Part shown: positions 31,830 through 43,260 of the stretch, piece after piece
Numbering within the stretch: position 1 is the first letter of the stretch
Layout of the letters: each line of letters opens with the position of its first letter
Source of the DNA: Nemophila menziesii
Lineage: Eukaryota; Streptophyta; Magnoliopsida; Boraginales; Hydrophyllaceae
NCBI GenBank assembly: GCA_029959085.1
Contig: JARWIR010000016.1
Span: 24,065,499-24,129,498, forward strand
DNA: 64,000 bases
Direction of reading: 5' to 3'
The notes under the pieces: model-generated
The model's input: the letters and a program-made list of their open reading frames with translations, nothing else
What the model was told of the DNA's origin: nothing
Database searches by the model: none
Translations under genes and position numbers: made by a program

Positions 31830-34800
31830 AAACAAATCAATGGAGCCCTCCTCACACAAACCACACCATATTCATAATCTTGGAACTTACCTACCTTGCC
31901 TCATAAGGTTGCCCCGAGTCGCCAACCTCTCCTTGATCACATGCCAAAGTAAAACTCGGACTTTATGGGTACAATGCAACCTCCATACTCTATCCCAATC
32001 CATACATGTACATCTCTTTGAAGGCATATTAAACTCATGGCCGAATACCTCATGGATTTCATTTTGCCAAGATAGGACATCATTTGACTTGGTATCCCAA
32101 CTACCTCTACTCCCCTAATATCTTGAAGTTTAGCAAGGGGAAGCGAATTCCGGAATTGCTCACAAACCCATGTATCGTCCAAACTGATATAACCATTCAC
32201 CTTCATAAGCCTTTCCACCCTCTCAAGCTTCCGTAGAACCGAATCAATAAATGGCATTTCGCCTCCCCGCACATCCAACCAAAATGACACACTTTTCCTA
32301 TTATGTACTACCCATTGGGATCCCCGTCTCACTACGACAATACCTTCCACAATAGGCTCTACATATTTTGGAATCAGTCGGCTTTGATACATATCGAAGG
32401 ATACCTGACTTGAAATTTTTTATAACGCATCACTCTCGGCCAAAGGGAGACTTTGTGTACTACCTTCCACCCAAGCTTGCGAAGAAGTGCTTTATTCATA
32501 TCCTCCAGGTTTTGCAACCTTAAACCTACCATACTCTTGAGCCTAATCACCTCCTCTCAAGCAATCCAATTAATACGCCTTTAGTCACTACTCGAACACC
32601 AAATGAAATCCCTTATAATACGATCAATCTCTTGACATACATGCTTCGGTAAGCTCTCAACTTGTGTGATATAAGTTAGTGTTGCACTGACAACGGATTG
32701 CGCTAGAGTGATATGTCCTCCCAGAGAAAGAGTGGACCTTTTCCACTTAGTCAGTTTCCCACACAAATTATTGAACATCTCGCCAAAGAAATCCCGAGGT
32801 CTCCTCCCTACAGGATGGGGACACCAAGACATTTACCAAAACCATCGCTCCTGAGGCACCCACTTCTAGTAGTAATATCAGTCACCATTCTATTATCCAC
32901 GTTATTTGAGAAGTAGATTAGAGACTTTTATTTGCTAATGGATTGGCTAGCGTCTTGACAAAAGACCTGTAACGTATCTGCAAAAATACTATAAATAAAG
33001 GCCTTAGCAAAAAGAATCAAACATAATCAAATAAAATGTTAAAGATAGGAGTCCCCCTTTGATCTAAGCTGCAAAGGCTGCCACCACCCTTCCGCCACTC
33101 TATTCTGAATGAGTAACGAGAGTCTTTCCATGAGGATAATTAACATACAAGGTGATATAGGACACCCTTTACGAATCCCTCTTCTTTGCTTAATCAGATC
33201 GAGTGGTTCTCCTTGCTGAAGGACCTTCAATTCGTTATTAAACATTCATAAAAGAATCAGAGATATACACATCCCTGGGACTTCAAGGAATCCTTGATAA
33301 ACTCCCACTTAATTTTTTCAGATGCTTTAGAGAGATCTACCTTGACCGTCGTGTAACTATTCTTCCTTCCCTTCAAATATCGCATCAAACAATAAACCTC
33401 ACTAACGAGAACCACATTATCAATAGTCGAGTGGTGAGGTAGAAAACTACCCTGGAAAGGTCTGATATACTCAGCCAGCGAAGGACGCATTAGATTCACT
33501 AGTATTCATACAAATCTTATAGTTCACATTAATCAGACTGATCGGTCTAAACTGGGTGATATATTTCGGATTCCCCAATTTAGGGATGAGATGTATAAAC
33601 GTACCAAGAACCTCAACCTATAACCAACCCTCAATTAATGCATGTCTAATCATGTAGCATACCGAGGGTCCTATAATATCCCAGCACTTCTGATAGAAGC
33701 ATGTACTCAAGTCATCCGGTCATGGCGCCTTATGTAGTTGCATCTGGAATACCGCAATACAAACTTCCCCTTCTGTGACTGGACCACTAAGAATGGAAAT
33801 ATACTTTGCAGTAAGGGTTGGAAGCTGCGGTAGGTTGAATTAATATATACGGTCCTCAACTGACGCAAACAACTTCTCAAATAAATTTCTAACCCAAAAA
33901 TTTTGAAATACCTCATTTCTATCCAATCATGCTTGCCGTTCTTGATACTCAATGTATCCTTTCTACGTATCTTTATTTAGGTCGGAAGGTGATAAAATTT
34001 CGTGTTACGCTCCCCCAAATTAATCCACTCCATCCTTGCTCGCTGAAACCAATGCAACTCCTCATGTTCAAGGATACTTTCATACTCCCCCCGAAACCTC
34101 TTCTCTAACCTAAATAGCGATGCATTATAGAAAATCTGAAGTGCCTTCTGTATACTATTAATTATTTCTAAGAGTCAACCTTATTTATGAAATTATCTCT
34201 GAATGTATCCATCTTCCATTCCCGAAGTTCCTTACACACTATCTCAATGTTCTCCCCAAAAGACCTTCCCTCCTTCGCCCATTTCTCTCCCACAAAACCT
34301 CTAAAGCTCTCGTTCTGGCACCATGCCATCTCGAAATGAAATATATGCACCCTAACTCTCGGGTTAGATGTCGTGACAAAGATAAAAGAACCGAGACATG
34401 ATCTGAACGGATGCACGAAAAATGTCTAACTCTCGTAGCCAAGAAGGTCTCAGTCCAAAGAAGGTTCCCATAGGCTTTATCAAGCCTCTTCATGATCCTC
34501 AATCCCGAATTCAAGAGTCGCTCCAAGTGAACCTTGGCCCCTCAAAACCCAAGTCTTGAAGTTTGCACTAGTCCCTCCATCTCTCAAAGTCAAACATAGA
34601 TCGCAATGTACCGTCAACACCTCCAAATTTATCCTCAAGAACACCAGTATTGTTAAAGTCTCTACCCACAACCCACGGTTCCATAATATACTCTGAAGCT
34701 TCTTAGAGCTAATCCCAAAGGGACTCTGTAATCCAAGACTTGGTACTCAAAACACATGAGGTCCCAATATACAAACATTAATTACTTGCTTACTAGCTAA

Positions 34801-35105
34801 TAAAATTTGGACCATAATATCCTCCCGATTTCCAAAAATCCATTGCCTCCCGATAAACCTTTTGCTTAAGCTTTAACAGATTTACCATTTGGAGAGACTT
34901 GATGATCTTGGTAGCCTCCGAGCCTTCCGTCTTGGTCTCCACCATGATCGAAAGAAACGACTTGTGATGTGGGTAAAGTTTGTTAAATGCTTGCCTAGAC
35001 CCTGCAATGTTAGCATCTATACAATTCCGAAACAAAGACTTTAAAGGGTTATTGATCATGGACCATCCCCCTGATAAACTAGGATATGTATCAGACATAA
35101 TAAAT
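31830..35105 (-). pseudogene. Nearly full-length decayed L1-type LINE ORF2
   Basis: Read on the minus strand from ~35100 to ~31830, pieces appear in the right order. An endonuclease start (AGSRQAFNKLYPHHKSFLSIMVETKTEG, 34793-35110) comes first, then the endonuclease end near 34500-34670. Reverse transcriptase blocks follow: 'FQGSFLPHHSTIDNVVLVSE' and 'TVKVDLSKASEKIKWEFI' at 33257-33499, then 'GIRKGCPISPCMLIILMERL' at 33039-33245. The thumb (LTKWKRSTLSLGGHITLAQS, 32581-32832) and the zinc-binding end (31937-32392) complete it. The FADD catalytic block after 33050 is not readable. Many stops and frameshifts show it is inactive. Confidence 0.85.
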
Positions 35106-35309
35106 TTCATATAAGGAAAAAAATGCCAAATCTAAAACAAGAATACCATAGAACAAAATAACCTCATTCAGGTATCGTGGGCTCCACCTCAATGTCATAC
35201 GGGACTTCTCCGGAAGACGAACTGATTGAAAGTCGTCCAAAAATAAATACTTATAAACATGAGCGTCCAATTTATTGGTAATTGGTGGGGGAAAAGGTGT
35301 GATAAAATA

Positions 35310-36765
35310 ATAGGTAAATAAAGATAATAATAAAGAGTACACACCCTTGAGAACCACGGAACTCACTGCAAGTATCACAGATCGTTTGCAAGTTTTGATG
35401 ATAAGTCAAGTTCGTTCGCAGGATTGTATCCGTTAGATCTAATTGTATTCAATAAGCGTAGATGAATTTATATGTTTAAAATAAAATATAATCAGAGGAA
35501 TAATCTGATATGAAATAAATAAATAAGAATGAAGATAAATAAATATGAATGTAAGTCTAATAGATTAGGATCACTAATATGAGTCTATTGTACTAAGTTG
35601 TTATTCTAACCTGTCACAGATTAAGCATTATATATTAACCAAGATTCTAAATTCTACATAGCCTCTATTAGGCTTAGGAGCAGCCTCTCCACTACCAAGG
35701 ATTCCTGAGTAATGATTGGTGATTAAATCAAACCTTTATGGCTATCTAGTTAGGCGAATGATCAAAACTAGACGATTATGTGGTGTTGTCAATAACTAAG
35801 AATAATCCTAAGATTGGTCAAATCTAGGGTTGAAACAATAAGTCAAAACACATAATAACAATATACGCCAAGCTCAATCAATAAAAATAACAAATAGTAT
35901 TATGGAATTAAAGACAAAATAATAACCCAACAATTAAAAGTAAAACTTACAAAATAAAACCTTAGAAATTTGGTTGAGCATAAATCTATAGATAAATACC
36001 CTAAATATAGAGAAGGTGAGATGTAGAAGAGGAGTTTGTCACTCTACAACTTCTTCTTCTTGTCTTCCTCTATAGGTCAGCTTGCTTCTTGGATGAATAG
36101 CTTGATTCTAAGGATTAATAATTGTTTAATGACTAAGCTAATGTCTAGAACTGAGCAAGGACATGTTTACAATGGTATAAGGGTGTATTTATAGGTGTTT
36201 AGGAACCCTAATTTGTTTTCTTGAAGGAGAAGGTAAGTAGTGGACTCCAAGCCCAACTCAAGTTCGTAACCCTAAAACATGGAATCAGACCCGTTTTTGT
36301 TTTGGTCCTAGCAGCTTCAATACTCATCCGTTTGACGCGTATGAGTAGTCTAAATTCATCGTCTCGGAAAGATCTTAAACTTTGCTCTTGATCGTGTTTC
36401 CAAATTCCAAACCGATTTTGAGATATAAGCTGGTTTGTGGTCGTGGGTGGTGAAATTCAAGATTATGGCAGTTTTTCCTTTTCCATGATTTTAGCTTTTT
36501 TTCCTTATCTCCAATTACCATGCTTATCTCTTTCCATATCTCGTAGTCTTTGACTTGGACTCTAATTAATCTCCATAATTATCTTTAAAGCTTCATACTA
36601 AATAAATAATTAAACCCAATATGCTCTAAAAATAACAATTTACTAAATCAAGACTCAAAATAGGAAAGTGTAGCATTTCTCAAGAAAATCGACTAGAAGA
36701 CTTCCTAAATCACTAAAAATGATGTCTCCAACTAACATTAATTCATCACAAATAGGGAGACATCA
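35310..36765 (-). mobile_element. LTR of the TGATGTCTCC family (minus orientation)
   Basis: On the minus strand the LTR starts TGATGTCTCC at 36765 after a purine-rich 'gagttggggtct' tract. It contains a TATA-like 'gtgtatttata' on the plus strand near 36184 and runs to about 35310. Its first 46 bases form a hairpin: TGATGTCTCC at the start is answered by GGAGACATCA at 36729-36720. Homologous to 27096-28360. Confidence 0.6.
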
Positions 36766-37459
36766 AGACCCCAACTCAAAGTTGTATCGTCCCGATACAA
36801 TAAATATAAAAACAAAGGGAAGTCTTTAAATACACACCTAGGTCAATTAAGCACAAAGGGAAGAAGATAGCAGAATATGGAGAATAGACTTAAAGCAACT
36901 ACTCAGAAAACTTCATGTACTAATATTTAAAAACTACATACTTGTACACTTCTCATATCCACAGTCAACACGGCTCGAATTCAAGATTAGATTAGTTTCG
37001 CAATGTAAGAAGGAGAGGAACTTTACTCTATTCACCAAGGCAGCTATAGATTATTCATCGACCTTCACTAGTATTCAAATATCCATTTAACTATTCTCTA
37101 TTGGCTCAATCACTTCTCGATTACATAGCAAAGAATCAAAAGGTCTGTAAGGTTTTAATTTTGGCTTAGGGACGGTATGATAAGTATATTTGGATAATTT
37201 AGAGTAAGTTTTCGGCTTTCTCCTCACTAGCCATCAAAGAATCGCCTTAGAGCTTGAGTTACTCTCATAAAACGTTTCTCACTCAACTCAATGAATTCTT
37301 TGATGTATAATTTAGCATCCCCAATAACCTAATTAAAGCATAAAGATGTTCACATAAGAATTCCTCTTTGCCGGTCCGAATATAAATTTTCTTTTCAAAT
37401 CAATTTTTTCTTTTGTATAGCTATGACTCTCTTTTTAATGTTGAGATATCACGCTATTT

Positions 37460-37463
<4 letters not shown>

Positions 37464-37523
<60 letters not shown>
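37464..37523. repeat. (TA)n microsatellite
   Basis: About 30 uninterrupted AT dinucleotides. Confidence 0.95.
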
Positions 37524-37531
<8 letters not shown>

Positions 37532-38509
37532 CTTTTCTTTTTATGCCCTTGTTGGCAATTTCAGCTCGTAGCTTCTTTTCGAGGCTATTTACCTCGCCTG
37601 ATCAATACCTGGATTAGGGTGCAGTGCTTTCATGTATGAAAACTTCTAGTATCACCAATTTTGCTTTCCCTTGCATCCTCTTATGATCCATCCCAATCAA
37701 TCACACTCTAGAAATCTCTTGTTTATCTTCTTCCAACTTTGCTCTTGAATAATCTCTCATGTGACGGTTGTTCATCCAGGAATATGTTTTGTACACAGCT
37801 ACTAGCGTCCCAGAAGCTTTTGTTCATCTTGGGTAGATGGAATATCGATTGTAGAGGTTGTGGTGTCTTCCTTATGAAAGTTTAAAACATTTTTTCTCTT
37901 TGAATTCACCACAGCTAGCTTTCCTCTATTCTCTTGATCCGATTTACCTTGTAGTTATTCCCGAACTAGTACCCATCTCAATTGAAATATTCTTGATCTT
38001 ACCCAATACCTTGCTTTGATTCTTCATATCCCTTAACAATATCTTCGTTCTTTTCATCATCTCTTTTGACCCCCAACTCAAAGCTTTGAGCACTCTTGAA
38101 ATTTGTAACTCTTGATCATAGGTGGAACAAGCTTTATTTGGGTTAGGAAAGGTGTTAGGATGACAAAACTCCATGTGGGTATGATGGAATCAAGCTTTAA
38201 TGATGTGGGTTGAAGGATTTTTAGAAAAGGATTTTGAAATTTATGGCTTTGATTCTTGGTTTCTAGGTGTTTTGATATGATTTGGGTGATTGAATCTTCT
38301 TGGTAATGATGTAGGGAATGATTTGGATGAGAATTCATGGTGATTTGGTAGTGTTTTGATGTTGGGTGAAGGTTTTGTTGAAGCTTTAATGGAGTTGGGA
38401 GAGGTTTGGGGAAGAAGGAGAAGCTTACGGACTGAAAAATTCGTAATAGAGGAACCTCTTCTCCCTTATAACCTAAAAAACGCGAAAATTTCCTCTCTCC
38501 AGCGTTGTC

Positions 38510-39035
38510 GGGCGGTATACCGGCATAAGGCCCGTTATACCCGAGTTCTGGCTTTCGAAATTCTACCTCTCGGCTTAAAACCCGAGTCCTTACCCCGTGG
38601 GCATGGGTTTTCTGGCCGGCATACCGGTCGAGAACGAAAACCTCCCCAATAGCTAGATCTCAAAAAGTTATGCAGTTTAGGCTCAAAGATCACCTGATTC
38701 CGACATCCGAGCGCAAAGATATGACTTGCCGAAGTTTTCTCAGATTGTGTCCAGAATTTTTTTTATCAGCGTCATCGGGCGGTATACCGGCCGTAGGGCC
38801 CGGTACACCAGAGCTACTGTTCCAATAAATCCATGCTTCATCAAAATACCCGACTTGTAAACACATGGGCACGGGTTTTGTGCTGGGCGGTAAACCGGAG
38901 GTGTGGCCCGGTATACCGGAGCTGGCCTCCTTCGAATTTTTACCTGTCGGCATAAAACACGTGGTGATACCCGTGGCCTCGGGTTTTCTGACCTACGGTA
39001 TACCGCCGGTAGGGTCCGGTATACCGGAGGCAAGT
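38510..39035 (-). repeat. Irregular ~107-113-bp tandem array with GGTATACC palindromes
   Basis: Units beginning (g/c)GGCGGTATACCGG-like occur near 38512, 38613, 38775, 38883 and 38993. Several contain the perfect 12-bp palindrome CCGGTATACCGG. Between the palindromes a shared stretch ('…aaa(a/c)cc…ggg(c/t)(a/t)cgggttttctg') recurs. The array lies in the 3' non-coding part of the LTR element. GC content is well above its surroundings. Confidence 0.75.
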
Positions 39036-39165
39036 CAGAAAACTCCCAAAAAATTTCGTTTTTCGCTTCCCAACTCGATTTCTTTAATACCTAACATCCA
39101 AAAACACTAATACCTTTCTCAAATACGCAATATCAACTAAAAACAACTAAACTAACTAAAACTAA

Positions 39166-39208
39166 AAACATAAAAACATAAAAACATAAAAACATAAAAA
39201 CATAAAAA
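39166..39208. repeat. (CATAAAAA)n minisatellite
   Basis: Five copies of an 8-bp unit in a row. Confidence 0.85.
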
Positions 39209-39276
39209 TTACTATGGGATGTCTCCTAGAGGGCACTTTTGTTTAATGTCTTTCAAAGTTAGACGAGTTACCTCGG

Positions 39277-39810
39277 TTATTTCTTTTTATAGCCTCCCCA
39301 GCAGTGAGTGAGATGATTAAAACTTACCAACTCGAGCTTGCAACCTTCGATAGCTTTTATTTCGACCACTCCTTCTGAGATGATTTGCGTGATAACATAG
39401 GGCCCCTTCCAAGAACTGCTATGTTTGGGGCTGGGAGGTTTCCATGCCACCTCGTCTCCTACCCCAAACTCAATCTTTTTCTCGATGGTTTCTTGGGGGC
39501 TTACAGGTTCTGGCTTCTTGGTTACAACTCTGACTGGATATAGTTCTTTTGACTCATTTTTCTTTTTCTTCTTCCCCAAAACATAGAATGTTTCAGAGTT
39601 ATCTTCAATACGGAGAGTCACGGTTCCCTCATTCACATTCACTATTGTATCGCTGGTGGCTAGGAATGGACGCCCAAGAATGAATGGGACGTTCTTATCT
39701 GCTTTATAGTCAAGAATAATAAAGTCTGTGGGAATAACAAGGTTACCTACTTGAATGAGTACATCCTCAATTACTCCCCACAGTTTTTTTTCACACAATT
39801 CATTATTCAC
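39277..39810 (-). pseudogene. Gypsy-type protease fragment fused to an integrase-like tail
   Basis: The 177-residue open frame has two parts. Residues ~1-75 match the C-terminal half of plant Gypsy retropepsins ('GVIEDVLIQVGNLVIPTDFI', NVPFILGRPFLAT). Residues ~105-170 resemble the C-terminal domain of a retroviral-type integrase ('VGDEVAWKPP', SSSWKGPYVIT, 'EGVVEIKAIEG', FNHLTHCW). Reverse transcriptase, RNase H and the integrase core, which normally lie between, are absent. The protease active-site DS/TG motif would lie upstream of the truncation at 39810. The frame is open, but the product cannot be an active protease. Confidence 0.7.
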
Positions 39811-39814
39811 AAAA

Positions 39815-40778
39815 GTCAGACAAGAAGAAAAGAAGCAGAAGTAAGGAAAAGAAGAAGCTTGGAGCTGGAGACTGTCTATATCTCCACTTTAAAGGCGAAT
39901 CATCTTCCTAATTAGGTTTCTTATTTTCCTTTCTGTAAAACAATTATGAATTCCTTTCTATTTATTTTCTTAGTTTTTCCAATTATGAGCTAATTTCATT
40001 AAGTACTTGAGAACGCGTAATGGATTGAACCATAATTTATTCCATTCTATGTCTTTGAATTTGGGATTATTTTAATTTAATTCAAATTGGGTATTTATTA
40101 TTTTTCCTTAATTTACACTTATTGACTATTATTGTAGTAATTAATCAATATTAGAATTTAGTACTTAGGCTATTCCAATTAGTGGCGATTGGATCACCTT
40201 GACGGGGGGTCTAGGTACGGAACTAATTAACGAAAATAGGATATAGATTATTTGACCTTGACAGGCTTAATTATTCTTACGGCCAATTGGGTAGTTAGAC
40301 TTGAACCATTCGAAGGTGGATTATATTCACCCTGACGGGGTTTGTAGCACCTGAGAAGAGCTCCTTAGTCCACCCTGACGGGGGTAAGGAGATAATTGAA
40401 CCCCGACCAATAGTAATTACCGAATTTGTCCCTTAAACAACACATGGAATTGTTAGATTTAGGTGAAATCCTAGCGTTACTCGAGTACTACCTCTCATAT
40501 CTCGCGTCCAACTATTTTTACTTGCGTCTAGCTTTATATTTGCATTAATTTAGTCTTTTTAATTATTGTTTTAGTTTTTAGAAAACCAACCAACAAATCT
40601 TATAATCATTTACCTGTTTTTCCGTGCAATTAAACACTACTTGATAAGCATTAGAGTCAACCAATCCGTCCCTAAGAACAAATCTGTTTATCACTATTAT
40701 TACTTGGGACAACCGTACACTTGCGGTTGTGGTTCTCTTACTTATTGCATTTATTTTGGAACACACTAAGGACCACCA
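39815..40778 (+). mobile_element. Truncated LTR of the TGATGTCTCC family (plus orientation)
   Basis: It matches the reverse complement of the solo LTR at 51387-52897: a 'aagaagaagct…tctatatctcca' leader near 39850-39890, 'acttgggacaaccgtacact' near 40705, and the terminus GGACCACCA ending at 40778. The LTR start is missing where it meets the minus-strand protease fragment. Confidence 0.65.
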
Positions 40779-41049
40779 GATACCAAATTTAATTAGATTT
40801 ATTTTTATAGGTGGTGGAAAATATTTGTTACTATTTTTGCATCAAAATAATTTGCTATCATGTTTTTCATTGAGATATATACACATACCACTTTCAATAT
40901 GTGTTTATTTGACATTTATCAGGTTAGTTAGGGTAAGAAAATTAAGGAAATGAACATACTTAAGGGAATTTAAAACAAATTGTAATGTAATTTTTTTTAG
41001 TTTAAGTAGTTTATAGGTTAAAAATATTCTTAGGTAGTAGGGTGTAGGT

Positions 41050-42794
41050 TGGAACCATGTCACATATATTCTTCAATCTTCCAAGAATAACACTAATTAC
41101 CTGTGAGAACAATCAAGTGGGTTAGTGCCATCCAGATAAAGCTCTTGTTGGCATTCTAATTCTCAAGGTGGTAATGGTTATCATAGAGCCCCATATCGGA
41201 TTTGGTGAGCTTTAGCTGTAAGAAAGCATAGATTTTACAATGTAAAATGATTAAATGAAAATAGTACTCTCTTCCATAGCTAGGATATGATTATATATAC
41301 CACAACTTGAATAGGTAAAAAGTGTCTCTTCCACGTGTGATGAACAAATAAAACCACCTACGTTGATAGAAAGCCTTTTCACATCGACCAGGTACTACCA
41401 TTATCCCAATATAAAGTGCAGATAAGAAAGCTAGATAAATAGTACGTTGTAAATAAAAGACTAATGATATTTATTTGGTTCTTAAGAATATAAACAACTA
41501 ACAACACATGAAAATAAAGAAATAGAAACAGATAGTATGAGAGTTTAGCTCGAGATATAGCAAGTGATACCCACTAACCTTGTTTTTTCTAATCATGTAA
41601 GGGAGAATGGTGTGATATGCAAGAGACAGGATCCTATATTCCTCCTAACTTTCTTCCGGGTAGACTTAAGATGCGACCTAAAAATTACCAGGGGACTTAA
41701 ATAAGGTGCTCCTACGCCACTAGGTTCTTATATGAGACGATCCTGCGCAATGATAGGAAATTAAATAACAAACCCTAATGACTATTATAGTTAGGCAAGC
41801 CCTTCCGGATCACTACCGCACACTAGACGTTTATGTGGTATTTCAATAATTAGACACCCCTTCCGGGTGACCATCTAACTACGATTAAGGCAATCCTATA
41901 CGTTTGTAACCGCAAGAACTATATACAATAAATCAAAACACATAAAACAGAGAATAAAACACTAATTTCATTTAAATGCTAACATCCCAAATTAAAATAG
42001 ATGTAAAACAAGTCTAGGGTTCATAAACATATGCTAAATCTCAAGCTAAAATAGAATTAGTTTATATTAGAGAAAGAAAAGAAAACAATTACAAATTTGA
42101 AGGATTGAGAAGGCATGATTTGATGTCCAACTCCTTCCGATCTTCTCTTCTCTTAATGTAGGCTTCTTCTTGGTCTAAAGGCTGACCAAGAATGTGTTTC
42201 TAATGATAAGAGGGTGTATTTATAGGGTTTTCCAAACACTAAGTCGAAATCTTGGAGTAGAGGGCAAGTAATTTGAGTCAAATTCTAATTCTAATTAGTT
42301 TCCTAAAATATAGGAGTAGAGATAAACTACTTCTGTTTTGTTTTGGTCGTAACTCCTTCATTATTGCTTCAATTTTTGCCTTTTTTTTATCGAAAAGACC
42401 GCGTCGAAAAGATCCACACTTTTCCTTTTGACGGCTCCTCCAAATTTACAGCCAAGTTTAAGTTATCTTCACTTTAATGGACGTGGCTGCATAATTTTAG
42501 ATTTATTTAGCAACCTTTCCTTTCCTATTTTATCTCTACTTCCTTTTATCTCCAATTTCTATTCATATCTTCTTTCTTTATCTCTTTAGAAATTGATTTG
42601 GAATATAATTAATTACCATATATCTTAAAGCGTCACACTAAACAAACAAATTAAATCAAATATCCTCTAAAAATAATATATTATTAAATTAAGACAAGAA
42701 ATAGGAAAATATCAAAATATGAATAAAAATATAATATTAAATACTCAAATGGACTCTCCAATCTAGATTTATTCATCACAAATAGGGATACATC
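41050..42794 (-). mobile_element. Related LTR, minus orientation (left edge approximate)
   Basis: On the minus strand it starts TGATGTATCCCTATTTGTGATG at 42794. It parallels the 35310-36765 LTR through landmarks such as 'actagacg.ttatgtggt' and 'gggtgtatttata'. It ends about 130 bp before the CACTA element. The left end is a guess. The stretch 40779-41050 has nothing recognisable. Confidence 0.5.
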
Positions 42795-42939
42795 ACATAT
42801 CTGAATATCCACATCTAAATTGTGGAATGGAGGGAATATAGGAAATCCAAAAGGAGTTGGTTGGTATTGTGGTGATTTACTTATGTCGAATCAATATGGT
42901 ACTCTTTATATTTTTATACTTACACTACTACAGTTCGGG

Positions 42940-43260
42940 TTTTTAGGGGCGACAAATTTAGCGACGACACGCTTTCGTCCATGTTGTTCCTTGTTTAGCG
43001 ACGACGCCCGCGTTCGTCGCTAAAAAATTAAAAATTCGCCGCTAACATGTTTTCTTAGTAGTGACGACACGTTTTTCTTCGTAAGATAATTAAAAAATCG
43101 CCGCTAATATTTTTTTTTGATTAATTTTTTTATCGGAACGTCGTCGCTATTTTTCTTTGGTTATTAGCGACAACCTACCTCGTCGCTAAGTTTCGAAGTT
43201 AGCGACAAAAATTTGAAATATTAGCGACGAAAACGCGAGTCGCCGTAAATACAAAACTTA
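42940..43260. promoter_or_regulatory. Left subterminal repeat array of CACTA A
   Basis: Repeated TTAGCGACGA / TCGTCGCTAA motifs in both orientations. In En/Spm such arrays bind the TNPA protein. They also sit just upstream of the TNPD leader (43300-43430). Confidence 0.75.

Larger units (their letters stand above)
36766..39276 (-). mobile_element. Internal 3' region of the same LTR element, non-coding
   Basis: It continues the minus-strand element between the protease fragment and the 3' LTR. The part 36766-37440 matches 26430-27095. It includes a TA microsatellite (37464-37523) and the GGTATACC-rich tandem array (38510-39035). Open frames here are short and without recognisable domains. Confidence 0.5.

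Noticed and set aside
37423..37617. Open frame with a long YIYIYI stretch
   Set aside because: Translation of a (TA)n microsatellite. The same applies to 58210-58590.
38356..38652. Plus-strand open frame of 98 residues
   Set aside because: It lies in the non-coding 3' region of a minus-strand LTR element and runs into its tandem array; no recognisable domain.
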